Source: Curtobacterium sp. 9128
GTDB lineage: Bacteria > Actinomycetota > Actinomycetes > Actinomycetales > Microbacteriaceae
Assembly (NCBI RefSeq): GCF_900086645.1
Contig: NZ_LT576451.1
Coordinates: 3,224,001-3,288,000 of the forward strand
Direction of reading: 5' to 3'
Length of the DNA: 64,000 bases
The notes beneath the pieces are model-generated. The model searched no databases, had not been told where the DNA came from, and saw only the letters and a list, made by a program, of their open reading frames with translations. Every line of letters starts with the position of its first letter. Position 1 is the first letter of the stretch. Made by a program: the position numbers and the translations under genes. This document shows positions 1-8,814 of this stretch, in pieces.

Positions 1-1
1 C

Positions 2-1009
2 CGCCCACCGGCGCAGATCGCGCTCCGTTCCACCTCGCGCCTCGTGATCGCCGCGGACCTCGGGGCGTCGCACGGCCGCGTCGCCGTCACCGACCTCGTC
101 GCAGCACCCCTCGCCACGCGCGAGGCCCGCATCGACATCGCCGCCGGCCCCGTCCCGACGCTGACCTGGCTGGTCGAGGCGATCGACGAGCTCCTGTCCG
201 AGGTCGGTCGCGCCCGCGACGACGTCATCGCCATCGGCATCGGCGTCCCCGGGCCCGTCGAGTTCTCCACCGGTCGGCCGGCGAACCCGCCGATCATGCC
301 CGGGTGGGACGGCTTCGACGTCCCTGGCTGGCTCCGGCAGCACGTCTCCGCGCACGTGCTGCTCGACAACGACGTCAACATCGCGGCGCTCGGCGAGCGG
401 GAGCACGGGTGGCCGAACGTGGACCACCTGCTGTTCGTCAAGGTCGCCACCGGCATCGGTTCCGGCATCGTGTCCGAGGGGCGACTCCAACGAGGCGCAC
501 AGGGCACCGCCGGTGACATCGGGCACGTGCGCGTCTCCCGCGCCGGCGACATGCCGTGCCACTGCGGGAACACCGGCTGTCTCGAGGCCGTCGCCTCCGG
601 GCCCGCGATCGCCCGGTCGCTCCGGGCAAAGGGCCACGACGTGCACACCAGCGCGGACGTCATCGACCTCGTCACCCGCTCGGACCTGGACGCCATCGGG
701 GCGGTCCGGCAGGCCGGCCGGGACATCGGCGAGGTCCTCGCGACCTGCGTGTCCCTCATGAACCCCTCGGTCATCGTGCTCGGCGGATCGATCACGCAGG
801 CGGGCGAGCACCTCCTGGCAGGCGTCCGGGAGGTCGTGTACTCCCGCTCGATGCCGCTCGCCACCGAGCACCTCGTCATCGCGCCCTCCCGTGCCGGGGG
901 CATCGCGGCGCTCCAGGGAGCGGCCGCGCTCGCGATCGGCTACGCCCTCTCCCCCGCAGGCGTCGACGAGTTGGTCGCGTACGCAGAGGGGCGCGAGCTG
1001 GTCTCCTGA
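2..1009 (+). CDS. ROK family protein, 5' end cut by the window edge
   Basis: The reading frame is open from the first bases, so the true start lies upstream; the GTG at 44 is probably internal. The visible 335 residues form an actin-like ROK fold: an N-terminal phosphate loop (AADLGASHGRV), a GIGVPGPV segment, the glycine-rich ATGIGSGI stretch and the zinc-binding signature C-H-C-G-N-T-G-C-L-E at about 557-588. ROK proteins are either sugar kinases or NagC/XylR-type repressors with an N-terminal HTH. The upstream continuation suggests the repressor type, but the HTH is not visible here. The sugar ligand cannot be inferred. It reads toward the YqaJ gene after a 66-nt gap. Confidence 0.85.
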   Translation, partial: RPPAQIALRSTSRLVIAADLGASHGRVAVTDLVAAPLATREARIDIAAGPVPTLTWLVEAIDELLSEVGRARDDVIAIGIGVPGPVEFSTGRPANPPIMPGWDGFDVPGWLRQHVSAHVLLDNDVNIAALGEREHGWPNVDHLLFVKVATGIGSGIVSEGRLQRGAQGTAGDIGHVRVSRAGDMPCHCGNTGCLEAVASGPAIARSLRAKGHDVHTSADVIDLVTRSDLDAIGAVRQAGRDIGEVLATCVSLMNPSVIVLGGSITQAGEHLLAGVREVVYSRSMPLATEHLVIAPSRAGGIAALQGAAALAIGYALSPAGVDELVAYAEGRELVS

Positions 1010-1075
1010 CCGCGCGTTCCGGTCGGCGCGGTGCGCCGGTTTCCGTCCGTCGGTGCTCGGGGAGAGAATCGTCGG

Positions 1076-1744
1076 GTGACGATCGTGCAGCCCACCCTGT
1101 GGGACAGCCTGGAGGCCGAGCCCGGCCCCGGCGCGTCCGTCACCGGCGCGCACGACGCGTTCACGAGCCTCCGGGGCCACACCGAGCGGATCGTCGCGCA
1201 CTCCTCGGACCGCGTCGCGTGGCTCCGCGCCCGCGCCGCGGGCATCACCGCCACGGACGTCGCGCGGCTCGCCTCGCTCCGCGCGGTCGAAGCCGTCATC
1301 GCGGACAAGCGCTACGGTTCCCGGTTCTCCGGCAACGCCTACACCGAGCACGGCAAGGAACGGGAGCCCGTGATCGCCGCGTGGGTCGCCGCCACGCACG
1401 GCATCCAGCCGTCGGCGCACCTGTTCCACGCGAGCGCCAACCGTGCCCACCTCGCGACCCCGGACGGCGTCGGGCAGGACCGGGACGGCCGGCTGCTCCT
1501 CGCCGAGATCAAGACGACCTCGTCCGGCTGGAAGCGTGTCCCGCGGCACTACCTGCGGCAGGTCTGGTGGCAGCAGTACGTGCTCGGCGCCGAGCGCACG
1601 TTGTTCGTCTGGGAGAAGCACGACGGGTTCGTGCCGATCGCGGACGAGCCCGAGTGTCGGTGGATCGACCGCGACGACGACCAGATCCGCGGACTCGTGC
1701 AGCTGGCGGACATGGTGCTCGACCGGCTGCGCTCGTCGCGCTGA
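1076..1744 (+). CDS. YqaJ-type viral recombinase family nuclease
   Basis: A 222-aa protein of the PD-(D/E)XK superfamily, YqaJ branch (lambda exonuclease-like). Visible marks are the N-terminal RAAGITATDVARL, the GKEREPVI motif that carries the helix-1 glutamate, the TPDG segment with the catalytic aspartate, and EIKTT as the E-x-K core, followed by a QVWWQQYVLG helix. The GTG at 1076 is chosen because GGAGAG lies 9 nt upstream; the longer in-frame ORF has no ribosome site. Phage homologues pair with RecT-type annealases, but none is nearby and no other phage gene is seen. The role is probably chromosomal DNA processing, or the gene is a domesticated phage remnant; this is inference. Confidence 0.8.
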   Translation: MTIVQPTLWDSLEAEPGPGASVTGAHDAFTSLRGHTERIVAHSSDRVAWLRARAAGITATDVARLASLRAVEAVIADKRYGSRFSGNAYTEHGKEREPVIAAWVAATHGIQPSAHLFHASANRAHLATPDGVGQDRDGRLLLAEIKTTSSGWKRVPRHYLRQVWWQQYVLGAERTLFVWEKHDGFVPIADEPECRWIDRDDDQIRGLVQLADMVLDRLRSSR

Positions 1745-1751
1745 CCGCTCG

Positions 1752-2366
1752 CTAGACCTTCACCAGCCGCAGTCGGCTCATCCCGACGACCAGGATGCCC
1801 ATCAGCGCGATGAACACCGCCACTCCGAGGCAGTACAGCGCCACGACCCCGTAGCCCTGCGCCGGGTCGAGGAACGGGTACGGCACCCATCCGTCCGTCG
1901 CCCCGCGGATCAGGACCACGACGAGCCACACCGCCGGGTAGAGCAGGAACCACCACACGTTGCGCAGGACGAGCCGCGCGCGATCCGAGAAGAGCAACCA
2001 GTCGAGGACCGCGTACACGGGGATGATCTTGTGCAGCACGTCGTTCGACCACGGGACCGTGAACGAGTTGTCCAGCGCCGCGTTCACGAGCAACGTGTTG
2101 TAGACGATGCCGGTGGTCGCGATGTACACCGTCGCGGCCCCGCGGAACACCGACAGCCGGACGTCGCCGCGCTGTCTCCGAGCCGCGGTGACCAGCGTCA
2201 GGGCGAGTGCGAGCGCGATGATCACGTTCGACTGGATCGTGAAGTAGCCGAAGAAGTTCCAGAACAGGAACGTCGGGCTCTGCAGGCTCCTGAGCAACTG
2301 GGCGACGATCGCGGCGGCGACCGCGATCACGGCGATGAGCCGCAGGGAGTTCACGAACGTGCGCAC
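1752..2366 (-). CDS. Pr6Pr family integral membrane protein
   Basis: A 204-aa protein with about six hydrophobic helices and a short basic start (MRTFVNSLRL). Features matching the Pr6Pr family (FAR-17a/AIG1-like) are FFGYFTIQSNVI near residue 40 and the conserved central IPVYAVLDWLLF. The family has no established biochemical role in bacteria; distant relatives hydrolyse fatty acid esters of hydroxy fatty acids, which I would not transfer. It converges on the YqaJ gene with only a 7-nt gap. It also lies downstream of the rplK-rplA unit on the same strand, separated from it by a strong hairpin terminator, so it probably has its own promoter. Confidence 0.75.
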   Translation of the reverse strand: MRTFVNSLRLIAVIAVAAAIVAQLLRSLQSPTFLFWNFFGYFTIQSNVIIALALALTLVTAARRQRGDVRLSVFRGAATVYIATTGIVYNTLLVNAALDNSFTVPWSNDVLHKIIPVYAVLDWLLFSDRARLVLRNVWWFLLYPAVWLVVVLIRGATDGWVPYPFLDPAQGYGVVALYCLGVAVFIALMGILVVGMSRLRLVKV

Positions 2367-2390
2367 CCGACCACGCTAGCGGCTGGCATG

Positions 2391-2427
2391 CAGAAGGCCC
2401 CGCACCATTTCGGTGCGGGGCCTTCTG
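2391..2427 (-). terminator. Intrinsic terminator after rplA
   Basis: A perfect 16-bp stem with a 5-nt ATTTC loop lies 17 nt past the rplA stop. On the minus strand it ends the nusG-rplK-rplA transcription unit before the Pr6Pr gene. Confidence 0.8.
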
Positions 2428-2444
2428 GCGTCAGATCAGTTCGA

Positions 2445-3134
2445 TCAGATGCTGTTGACGTCCAGCGGGATACCCGGGCCGAAGGTCGTCGAGACGGCGC
2501 CCTTCATGACGTAGCGGCCCTTCGAGGCGCTCGGCTTGAGGCGGTTGATCTCCTCGAGCGCGGTCGAGATGTTCTCGTCGAGCTGCTCGGCGGTGAACGA
2601 GGCCTTGCCGACGACGAAGTGCACGTTGGCGTGCTTGTCGACGCGGAACTCGATCTTGCCGCCCTTGATGTCGTTGACGGCCTGCGCGACGTTCGGGGTC
2701 ACGGTGCCGGTCTTCGGGTTCGGCATGAGGCCACGCGGGCCGAGCACCTTGCCGAGACGACCGACCTTGCCCATGAGCTCCGGGGTCGAGACGGCCGAGT
2801 CGAAGGCGGTGTAGCCCTCGGCGACCTTCGCGATGAGCTCGTCGCCACCGACCTCGTCGGCGCCGGCGGCGATGGCGGCCTCAGCAGCGGCACCCGTCGC
2901 GAAGACGATGACGCGGGAGGTCTTGCCGGTGCCGTGCGGCAGGATGACGGTGCCACGGACCATCTGGTCCGCCTTGCGGGGGTCGACGCCGAGCTTCAGC
3001 GCGACCTCGACCGTGGAGTCGGTCTTCGCAGAGCCGGTCTCCTTGGCCAGGGCGACGGCCTCGGTCGGGGTGTAGAACTTGTCGGCCTCGATCTTCGCGG
3101 CCGCGGCCTGGTAGGCCTTGGACTTCTTCGCCAT
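2445..3134 (-). CDS. rplA: 50S ribosomal protein L1
   Basis: uL1, 229 aa, the usual bacterial length. It builds the mobile L1 stalk of the large subunit that moves deacylated tRNA through the E site, and in many bacteria it represses its own operon by binding the rplK leader. The sequence shows the classic MAKKSKAY start, [14 protein letters not shown], the [15 protein letters not shown] signature and a TFGPGIPLD end. The ATG at 3134 is used rather than an upstream in-frame ATG because AAGGAG lies 6 nt before it. It follows rplK by 89 nt, as in most bacteria. Confidence 0.97.
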   Translation of the reverse strand: MAKKSKAYQAAAAKIEADKFYTPTEAVALAKETGSAKTDSTVEVALKLGVDPRKADQMVRGTVILPHGTGKTSRVIVFATGAAAEAAIAAGADEVGGDELIAKVAEGYTAFDSAVSTPELMGKVGRLGKVLGPRGLMPNPKTGTVTPNVAQAVNDIKGGKIEFRVDKHANVHFVVGKASFTAEQLDENISTALEEINRLKPSASKGRYVMKGAVSTTFGPGIPLDVNSI

Positions 3135-3223
3135 GGTGGTCTCCTTGCGAGATACGTGGTTGACGAGCCGGCGAGGCTCTCCCACGGAAGGGTTTGGGGG
3201 TGTGGACCTGAGTGGGGTGAGGC

Positions 3224-3655
3224 CTACGCCTCGACCGTGATGCCCATCGAACGAGCAGTGCCGGCGATGATCTTCGCGGCCTGGTCGATGTCGTTGGCGT
3301 TCAGGTCGGCCTGCTTGGTCTCGGCGATCTGACGGACCTGGTCCATCGAGATCTTCGCGACCTTGACCGTGTGCGGGGTCGCGGACCCCTTCTGCACACC
3401 CGCAGCCTTCTTGATGAGCTCAGCGGCCGGCGGGGTCTTGAGGATGAACGTGAACGAACGGTCCTCGTAGACGGTGATCTCGACCGGCACGACGTTGCCA
3501 CGCTGCGACTCGGTCGCGGCGTTGTACGCCTTGCAGAACTCCATGATGTTCACGCCGTGCTGACCGAGCGCCGGACCGATCGGCGGGGCCGGGTTGGCGG
3601 CTCCCGCGTTGATCTGCAGCTTGATCAGGCCCGTGACCTTCTTCTTCGGTGCCAT
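3224..3655 (-). CDS. rplK: 50S ribosomal protein L11
   Basis: uL11, 143 aa. It forms the base of the GTPase-associated centre with 23S rRNA and is where thiostrepton and the stringent-response factor RelA act. The N-terminal domain carries the proline-rich [18 protein letters not shown] signature, and the C-terminal RNA-binding domain ends SMGITVEA. An AGGAGGAAG ribosome site lies just upstream of the ATG. It stands between nusG (128 nt upstream) and rplA, the universal order. Confidence 0.97.
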   Translation of the reverse strand: MAPKKKVTGLIKLQINAGAANPAPPIGPALGQHGVNIMEFCKAYNAATESQRGNVVPVEITVYEDRSFTFILKTPPAAELIKKAAGVQKGSATPHTVKVAKISMDQVRQIAETKQADLNANDIDQAAKIIAGTARSMGITVEA

Positions 3656-3783
3656 GTTGTGCTTCCTCCTGGAATCGAACGCACGGGGATCCGTGCACTC
3701 TCCCGCGTGGCCGGCGGTTCCGGCTCGCGGTCACGAGCCCGACGCACGAGGCGTTCGGGCCCAAACTCGATAAGTGTACTCGA

Positions 3784-4791
3784 CTAGAGCTTGGTGACCT
3801 GGTCGAAGCTGAGCTCGACCGGGGTCTCGCGCTCGAACAGCGAGACGAGGACGGTCAGCTTGCCGCTCTCCGGCTTGATCTCGGAGATCGATCCGGGAAG
3901 CCCCGCGAACGAGCCTTCCTTGATGGTGATCGTCTCGCCGACCTCGAAGTCGACCTCTGCGGCCGGGGAGGCCTGCGTCTGGCCGCTGCCCTTGCCGCCC
4001 TTGGTCGGTGCCGGCTCGGCGACCTGGACCAGGGACTTCAGCATGCCGAACGCCTCGTCGAAGCGGAGCGGAGTGGGGTTGTGCGCGTTGCCGACGAAGC
4101 CGGTGACACCGGGGGTGTGCCGGACGACGGACCACGAGTCCTCGTTGAGGTCGAGGCGGACGAGCACGTAGCCGGGGATCCGGACGCGGGTGACGAGCTT
4201 GCGCTGCCCGTTCTTGATCTCGACGACGTCCTCCATCGGGACCTCGACCTGGTAGATGTAGTCCTCCATCGACATCGAGACCATGCGGTTCTCGATGTTC
4301 GACTTCACGCGGCGCTCGAAGCCCGCGTAGGAGTGGATGACGTACCACTTGCCCGGCTTCATCCGCAGCTCGGCCTTGAAGGCCTCGTACGGGTCGATCT
4401 CGGCGGGCTCCTCGTCCTCGAGCGCGTCGGCGGCTTCGTCCGCGGCGATCGTGGCGTTCGCCTCGGCGGCGGACTCCTCGTCGATCTCGGACTCTTCCTC
4501 GTCCTCGACTGCCTCGACGGCGGCTTCTGCCTCGTCGGCGGTGTCGATCTCGAGCGCGTCGTCGACGATCGCGTCGGCCTCGGGGTCCTGCGACTCCGCA
4601 AGGGCGGTCAGGCTCTCGTCGATGCCGAGCGACTCGTCGTCCTCGTCCTCGACCGAGATCGCGCGCTCCTCGGCGGACTCCGCCGAGCGCTCCTCACCGG
4701 TCTCGACGTCGCCTTCCTGGTTCTCCTCCACCTCGGAGGACTGCTCTGCAGCGGTCGCGAGGTCGATGTCGTCGCGGGAGTTGTCAGACAC
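3784..4791 (-). CDS. nusG: Transcription termination/antitermination factor NusG
   Basis: A 335-aa NusG with an NGN domain beginning near residue 148 ([12 protein letters not shown]) and a C-terminal KOW motif near residue 281 ([16 protein letters not shown]). It binds RNA polymerase and links it to Rho or to the ribosome. The first ~147 residues are a very acidic, low-complexity extension rich in Glu, Asp and Ala, so the protein is almost twice the E. coli length; such extensions are common in actinobacteria. The GTG at 4791 (VSDNSRDD) is chosen because GGAAAG precedes it, while the upstream ATG frame has basic, non-acidic sequence. It follows secE on the same strand. Confidence 0.96.
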   Translation of the reverse strand: MSDNSRDDIDLATAAEQSSEVEENQEGDVETGEERSAESAEERAISVEDEDDESLGIDESLTALAESQDPEADAIVDDALEIDTADEAEAAVEAVEDEEESEIDEESAAEANATIAADEAADALEDEEPAEIDPYEAFKAELRMKPGKWYVIHSYAGFERRVKSNIENRMVSMSMEDYIYQVEVPMEDVVEIKNGQRKLVTRVRIPGYVLVRLDLNEDSWSVVRHTPGVTGFVGNAHNPTPLRFDEAFGMLKSLVQVAEPAPTKGGKGSGQTQASPAAEVDFEVGETITIKEGSFAGLPGSISEIKPESGKLTVLVSLFERETPVELSFDQVTKL

Positions 4792-4964
4792 TGTCGGTTC
4801 TTTCCGTTCGGTGGTGCGGATCGGGTTGGCGTTCGGTCTCCGGGTCTGCCTGGTTTCGGCTCCGCCCGCACGATGTTCGATCAGCACCGTGCTGATCTGC
4901 GCGGGCGGGGAACCGGGTGACCCGGGAGTCGGCCCGTGTGGACGAGCCTACGTGGACGGCCTGA

Positions 4965-5243
4965 TCAGGCGGTCGGACCGTTGCCGAAGACGTAGCCGAC
5001 ACCGAGTCCGAACACGAAGTCGAGGACCGACACGAGGATCATCATCACGACGACGAAGACCAGGACGACACCGGTGTAGCTGAAGAGCTCCTTGCGGGTC
5101 GGCGTGACGACCTTGCGGAGTTCGCCGATGACCTGGCGGATGAACAGGGCGATCGCGGCGAACGGCCCGCGGCGCCCGGCCCGGTCCTGCTTCGCCTTGG
5201 CGACGACGTCGTCCGCCGTCGCTTCCACGTCTTTGCTCGCCAA
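4965..5243 (-). CDS. secE: Preprotein translocase subunit SecE
   Basis: A 92-aa SecE with one C-terminal transmembrane helix (VVLVFVVVMMILVSVLDFV) preceded by the conserved amphipathic segment RQVIGELRKVVTPTRKEL. It clamps SecY in the SecYEG channel of the cytoplasmic membrane. The start is TTG at 5243, supported by a GGAAGGG ribosome site and by the MASKD start that this gives. It sits between tRNA-Trp and nusG, the standard actinobacterial arrangement. Confidence 0.95.
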   Translation of the reverse strand: MASKDVEATADDVVAKAKQDRAGRRGPFAAIALFIRQVIGELRKVVTPTRKELFSYTGVVLVFVVVMMILVSVLDFVFGLGVGYVFGNGPTA

Positions 5244-5263
5244 CTTCTACCCTTCCAGAGTTG

Positions 5264-5336
5264 CAGGGCGGACAGGACTCGAACCTGCAACCTGCGGTTT
5301 TGGAGACCGCTGCTCTACCAATTGAGCCACCGCCCT
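5264..5336 (-). tRNA. tRNA-Trp (CCA)
   Basis: A 73-nt cloverleaf with a fully paired 7-bp acceptor stem (AGGGCGG/CCGCCCT), discriminator G and anticodon CCA at bases 34-36 (5301-5303). The 3' CCA is not encoded. It leads into secE, as in most actinobacteria. Confidence 0.96.
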
Positions 5337-5402
5337 TCAGGGGCCGATCCGGCTCCTGGGTGAACACGTCCGCCATCAGGCAGGCCGTGACCACCGCAGA
5401 TG

Positions 5403-5432
5403 AGTGTACGGGAGTGCGTCACACGGTGTCCA
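5403..5432 (-). promoter_or_regulatory. Predicted sigma-70 promoter for tRNA-Trp/secE/nusG
   Basis: On the minus strand TGGACA (5427-5432) and TACACT (5403-5408) are separated by 18 bp, about 65 nt upstream of tRNA-Trp. It is the best hexamer pair in this gap. Confidence 0.5.
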
Positions 5433-5462
5433 CTTGAGGGCCGCTCCGGCGTGCCGCGCCGA

Positions 5463-5468
5463 TAGGCT
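5463..5468 (+). promoter_or_regulatory. -10 hexamer of a predicted leaderless aminotransferase mRNA
   Basis: TAGGCT ends 6 nt before the GTG start at 5475, so a normal transcription start would fall on the start codon itself. There is no Shine-Dalgarno sequence. The same layout recurs at many genes in the window. Confidence 0.55.
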
Positions 5469-5474
5469 GGACCG

Positions 5475-6707
5475 GTGAGCACCGCAGCCAACGGCCCCGA
5501 GTCCACCGCCAACCAGCGCCCGCGCATCGCGTCCCGCATCGCCGCGATCGCCGAGTCCGCCACGCTGAAGGTCGATGCCAAGGCCAAGGCGCTGAAGGCC
5601 GCCGGTCGCCCGGTGATCTCCTTCGCGGCCGGCGAGCCCGACTTCGCCACGCCGGCGCACGTCGTCGACGCGGCGGTCGCCGCAGCGCAGGACCCGAAGA
5701 ACCACCGCTACACGCCCGCGACGGGCCTCCCGGAGCTCAAGCAGGCGATCGCCGAGAAGACCGCCCGCGTCTCCGGCGCGGCCGTCGACCCCTCGCAGGT
5801 CATCGTCACGAACGGTGGCAAGCAGGCCGTCTACGAGGCGTTCGCCACGAGCGTCGACGACGGCGACGAGGTCCTGCTCCCCGCTCCGTACTGGACCACC
5901 TACCCCGAGGCGATCCGTCTCGCCGGCGGTGAGCCCGTCGAGGTCTTCGCCGGCAGCGACCAGGACTACCTCGTCACGGTCGAGCAGCTCGAGGCAGCGC
6001 GCACCCCGAAGACGAAGGCACTGCTGTTCTGCTCCCCCTCGAACCCCACGGGCGCCGTGTACTCGGCCGAGCAGACCCGCGCGATCGGCGAGTGGGCGCT
6101 CGAGCACGGCATCTGGGTGATCAGCGACGAGATCTACCAGGACCTCGTCTACGACGGCACCGAGTTCGCCGGCATCCTGCAGCAGGTCCCCGCCCTCGCC
6201 GACACCACGATCCTGGTGAACGGCGTCGCGAAGACCTACGCGATGACCGGCTGGCGCGTCGGGTGGTTAATCGGCCCGGCCGACGCCGTGAAGGCCGCCT
6301 CGAACCTGCAGTCGCACCTGTCGTCCAACGTGTCGAACGTGTCGCAGCGCGCCGCGATCGCGGCCCTGAACGGCCCGCAGGAGCCCGTCGCCGAGATGCG
6401 CGAGGCGTTCGACCGCCGCCGCAAGGCCATCGTCGCCGGGCTCAACGCGATCCCCGGGTTCGTCACGCCGACCCCGAAGGGCGCCTTCTACGTCTACCCA
6501 GACGTCACGGCACTCCTCGGTCGCGAGTGGGCAGGCAGCACCCCGACGACGTCGCTCGAGCTCGCCGACCTGATCCTCGAGCACGCCGAGGTCGCGGTCG
6601 TCCCCGGCGAGGCGTTCGGCCCCTCCGGCTACCTCCGGCTGTCGTACGCCCTCGGCGACGACGACATCGCCGAGGGCGTCGCCCGCCTGGCGGAGCTCTT
6701 CAGCTGA
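5475..6707 (+). CDS. PLP-dependent aminotransferase, aspartate aminotransferase-like
   Basis: A 410-aa fold-type I class I/II aminotransferase. Visible signatures are [11 protein letters not shown] at the substrate side, [11 protein letters not shown], the PSNPTGAV asparagine loop, [12 protein letters not shown], and the Schiff-base lysine in [17 protein letters not shown]; the terminal RLSYALG carries the arginine that binds the alpha-carboxylate. The family interconverts aspartate and 2-oxoglutarate and sometimes prephenate or aromatic acids, so the exact substrate is unproven. The GTG start follows a TAGGCT box by 6 nt with no ribosome site, suggesting a leaderless mRNA. It is divergent from tRNA-Trp/secE and convergent with murB. 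Confidence 0.9.
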   Translation: MSTAANGPESTANQRPRIASRIAAIAESATLKVDAKAKALKAAGRPVISFAAGEPDFATPAHVVDAAVAAAQDPKNHRYTPATGLPELKQAIAEKTARVSGAAVDPSQVIVTNGGKQAVYEAFATSVDDGDEVLLPAPYWTTYPEAIRLAGGEPVEVFAGSDQDYLVTVEQLEAARTPKTKALLFCSPSNPTGAVYSAEQTRAIGEWALEHGIWVISDEIYQDLVYDGTEFAGILQQVPALADTTILVNGVAKTYAMTGWRVGWLIGPADAVKAASNLQSHLSSNVSNVSQRAAIAALNGPQEPVAEMREAFDRRRKAIVAGLNAIPGFVTPTPKGAFYVYPDVTALLGREWAGSTPTTSLELADLILEHAEVAVVPGEAFGPSGYLRLSYALGDDDIAEGVARLAELFS

Positions 6708-6720
6708 CCGACCTCCCGCC

Positions 6721-6765
6721 AAAGCGACAGTGTCCGCCCGGATTCCGGGCGGACAATGTCGCTTT
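6721..6765. terminator. Bidirectional hairpin between the aminotransferase gene and murB
   Basis: A 21-bp stem with a single mismatch and a 3-nt loop, flanked by AAAG/CTTT ends, lies between the two convergent genes. It can serve both strands. Confidence 0.75.
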
Positions 6766-6806
6766 CGCGGTGCGGGTTGGTGCAGGGCCGGGAGGCCCGT
6801 GGTGCG

Positions 6807-7835
6807 TCAGGCGAGCAGGTCGCCGACCACGACGGGTTCCGGCACGAGCGACACACCGAACCGGTTGAGCACCGTCAGCTGGACGTAGCGCGCCAGCTCC
6901 GCGACCTGCGCGGCCGTCGCGTCGCCGCGGTTCGTCAGCGCGAGGGTGTGCTTCGACGAGATCGCCGCGTGCGAACCGGCGAGCGCGTACCCGCGGTGCA
7001 CCCCGGCGTGCTCGATGAGCCAGGCGGCGCTGAGCTTGACGTCGTCGCCGGCCGGCCAGCGCGGTGCGTCGGCGGGCAGCGACTCCGCGAACCCGGCCGA
7101 GACGATCGGGTTCGTGAAGAACGAACCGGCGCTCCAGGTGTCCGGGTCCTCGGCATCCAGGACCATGCCCTTCGCGGCACGCAGACCGAGGACGGTCGAG
7201 CGCACCACGGCGGGGTCGACACGGTCGCCGAGGGTCACCCCGAGGGACCCGGCGAGCTGCGCGTACCGGACGGGCACACCGCCCTCGGTGTCGGTGCCGA
7301 GTGCGAACTCCACGGTGAGGACGACACCGCGACGACCGTGCTTCAGCGTGGACGTGCGGTACCCGAGCGCCAGCTCGGCAGCAGGCACCCACGTGCGCTC
7401 CCCCGTTGCCGCATCGAGGAACTCGACCCGGGTGAGCACGTCGGAGAGCTCGACCCCGTACGCCCCGATGTTCTGCACGGGGGACGCACCGACGGTGCCC
7501 GGGATGCCGCTCAGGGCCTCCAGTCCGGTCCAGCCGTTATCGACGGTCGACGCGACGAACGCGTCCCACGGCTCACCAGCCGCGACGCGGACGGTGACGC
7601 CGTCCGCGGTGGCCTCGTGCTCGACGCCGCGCGTCCGGACGAGCACCACGGTGCCGTCGAACCCGGCGTCGGCGACGAGCAGGTTGCTGCCCCCGCCGAC
7701 CACGAGCCACCCCTCGTCCGCCCAGGCGTCCCGGGTGTGCGCGACCAGCTCGTCGGTCGTCTCCGCGACCAGCAGCCGCCCTGCCGGACCACCGACACGG
7801 AGGGTGGTCAGCTCCGCGAACGCCTGCTGCGACAC
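6807..7835 (-). CDS. murB: UDP-N-acetylmuramate dehydrogenase
   Basis: MurB, 342 aa, an FAD enzyme that reduces UDP-GlcNAc-enolpyruvate to UDP-MurNAc with NADPH in peptidoglycan synthesis. It shows the FAD-binding VGGGSNLLVADAGF loop, GIPGTVGASPVQNIGAYG, the catalytic serine region SAGSFFTNPIV, and the type I-like C-terminal KLSAAWLIEHAG and GSHAAISSKHTLAL blocks. The GTG at 7835 begins 2 nt after the upstream MaoC stop, so translation is likely coupled. The much longer open frame above it reads antisense-like basic sequence and is not used. Confidence 0.95.
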   Translation of the reverse strand: MSQQAFAELTTLRVGGPAGRLLVAETTDELVAHTRDAWADEGWLVVGGGSNLLVADAGFDGTVVLVRTRGVEHEATADGVTVRVAAGEPWDAFVASTVDNGWTGLEALSGIPGTVGASPVQNIGAYGVELSDVLTRVEFLDAATGERTWVPAAELALGYRTSTLKHGRRGVVLTVEFALGTDTEGGVPVRYAQLAGSLGVTLGDRVDPAVVRSTVLGLRAAKGMVLDAEDPDTWSAGSFFTNPIVSAGFAESLPADAPRWPAGDDVKLSAAWLIEHAGVHRGYALAGSHAAISSKHTLALTNRGDATAAQVAELARYVQLTVLNRFGVSLVPEPVVVGDLLA

Positions 7836-7837
7836 GG

Positions 7838-8260
7838 TCAGCGGAACGCCACCGTGACCTGCGCCTTGCCGAGCACGGTCTGCTCGGCGGCGGTCACGGT
7901 GAGGTCGATGCGCTGCGGACGGCCCTCGTCGTCGACCGTCCCGACCTTGGCGACGATGCCGATGTCCGCGCCGGTCTCCGGGTCGACCACGACGGGCCGG
8001 GTGAAGCGGACCCCGTACGACACGATCCAGCCGCCGTCGCCGAGCCACTCGGAGACGGGCTGGACGGCGATGCCCATCGTGAGCATGCCGTGCGCGAGCA
8101 CGCCGGGGAGCCCGACGGACGCGGCGACGTCGTCGCGGTAGTGGATCGGGTTGAAGTCACCGGAGGCGCCGGCGTACCGGACGAGGGAGTCACGCGTGAT
8201 GTGCACCTGGCGTTCGGCGACGACGGTGCCCACGGCGGTCTCGGTTGCTGCGTCGGTCAT
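7838..8260 (-). CDS. MaoC-like hot-dog dehydratase (HadB-type)
   Basis: A 140-aa single hot-dog protein with the hydratase-2 motif YAGASGDFNPIH (catalytic Asp and His) and VLAHGMLTMG. The family dehydrates (3R)-hydroxyacyl thioesters. It starts with ATG overlapping the stop of the upstream FAS1-like gene by 4 nt and is followed directly by murB. This trio is conserved in actinobacteria. In mycobacteria the pair forms the HadAB dehydratase of FAS-II; these bacteria lack mycolic acids, so here it more likely serves general fatty-acid or acyl-CoA metabolism (inference). Confidence 0.85.
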   Translation of the reverse strand: MTDAATETAVGTVVAERQVHITRDSLVRYAGASGDFNPIHYRDDVAASVGLPGVLAHGMLTMGIAVQPVSEWLGDGGWIVSYGVRFTRPVVVDPETGADIGIVAKVGTVDDEGRPQRIDLTVTAAEQTVLGKAQVTVAFR

Positions 8261-8706
8261 GCGTCGTCCCCCCGGACCACGAGGGTGGAGGTCGCCGTGA
8301 CGACGTGCTCCCCCGCGGCGTCGTTCATCGTGCTCTCGGCCGTGACCATCGCGTTGCCGCCGAGCGTCTTCACGCTCGTGACCGTCAGGGTCGCGGTGAG
8401 TTCGTCGCCGGCGACGATCGGTCGGTCGTAGGTGAACTTCTGCTCGCCGTGCACCACGCGCGAGAAGTCGATGCCGGCGTCGGGCTCGGCGAGGAGCTGC
8501 GCGAGTGTGGCTTCCTGCACGACGACCGCGAAGGTCGCCGGGGCGACGACGTCGTCGTGGCCGGCTGCACGTGCGGCGTCCGGGTCGTGGTGGATCGGGT
8601 TCGTCGCGAACGTGGCACGGGCGAACTCGCGCACCTTCTCTCGACCGACCAGGTACTTCGGGGCCGGCGGGAACATCCTGCCGACGAGCTCGGGGTTCAC
8701 TGACAC
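8257..8706 (-). CDS. FAS1-like dehydratase-domain protein (HadA/HadC-type)
   Basis: A 149-aa protein beginning VSVNPELVGRMFPPAPKYLVGREKV, typical of the MaoC-like N-terminal (FAS1-like dehydratase) half. The motif TNPIHHDPDAARAAGHDDVVAP resembles the partner subunit and retains an N-P-I-H segment. It overlaps the next gene by an ATGA, so the two are expected to be made together as a heterodimer. The GTG at 8706 is chosen on family start position; no strong ribosome site is visible, and a GTG at 8700 is an alternative. The ATG at 8757 would add an unrelated basic tail. Confidence 0.82.
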   Translation of the reverse strand: MSVNPELVGRMFPPAPKYLVGREKVREFARATFATNPIHHDPDAARAAGHDDVVAPATFAVVVQEATLAQLLAEPDAGIDFSRVVHGEQKFTYDRPIVAGDELTATLTVTSVKTLGGNAMVTAESTMNDAAGEHVVTATSTLVVRGDDA

Positions 8707-8736
8707 GACGGGGAGTCTACCGAGGCCGGTCGAGGC

Positions 8737-8767
8737 TTGCGATTCATGAGTATGCATCGGCTATGCT
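8737..8767 (+). promoter_or_regulatory. Possible promoter for the 8815 gene
   Basis: TTGCGA (8737-8742) and TATGCT (8762-8767) are spaced 19 bp, about 48 nt before the start at 8815. The spacing is longer than ideal. Confidence 0.35.
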
Positions 8768-8814
8768 GGTTCCCGCGGCGCCGGGGGGCGCCGGTTCGTT
8801 CGAGGGGGATGCAC

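Noticed and set aside
1443..3332. 629-codon plus-strand open frame across yqaJ and rplA
   Set aside because: A shadow of genes on both strands; basic, repetitive sequence with no ribosome site at its start.
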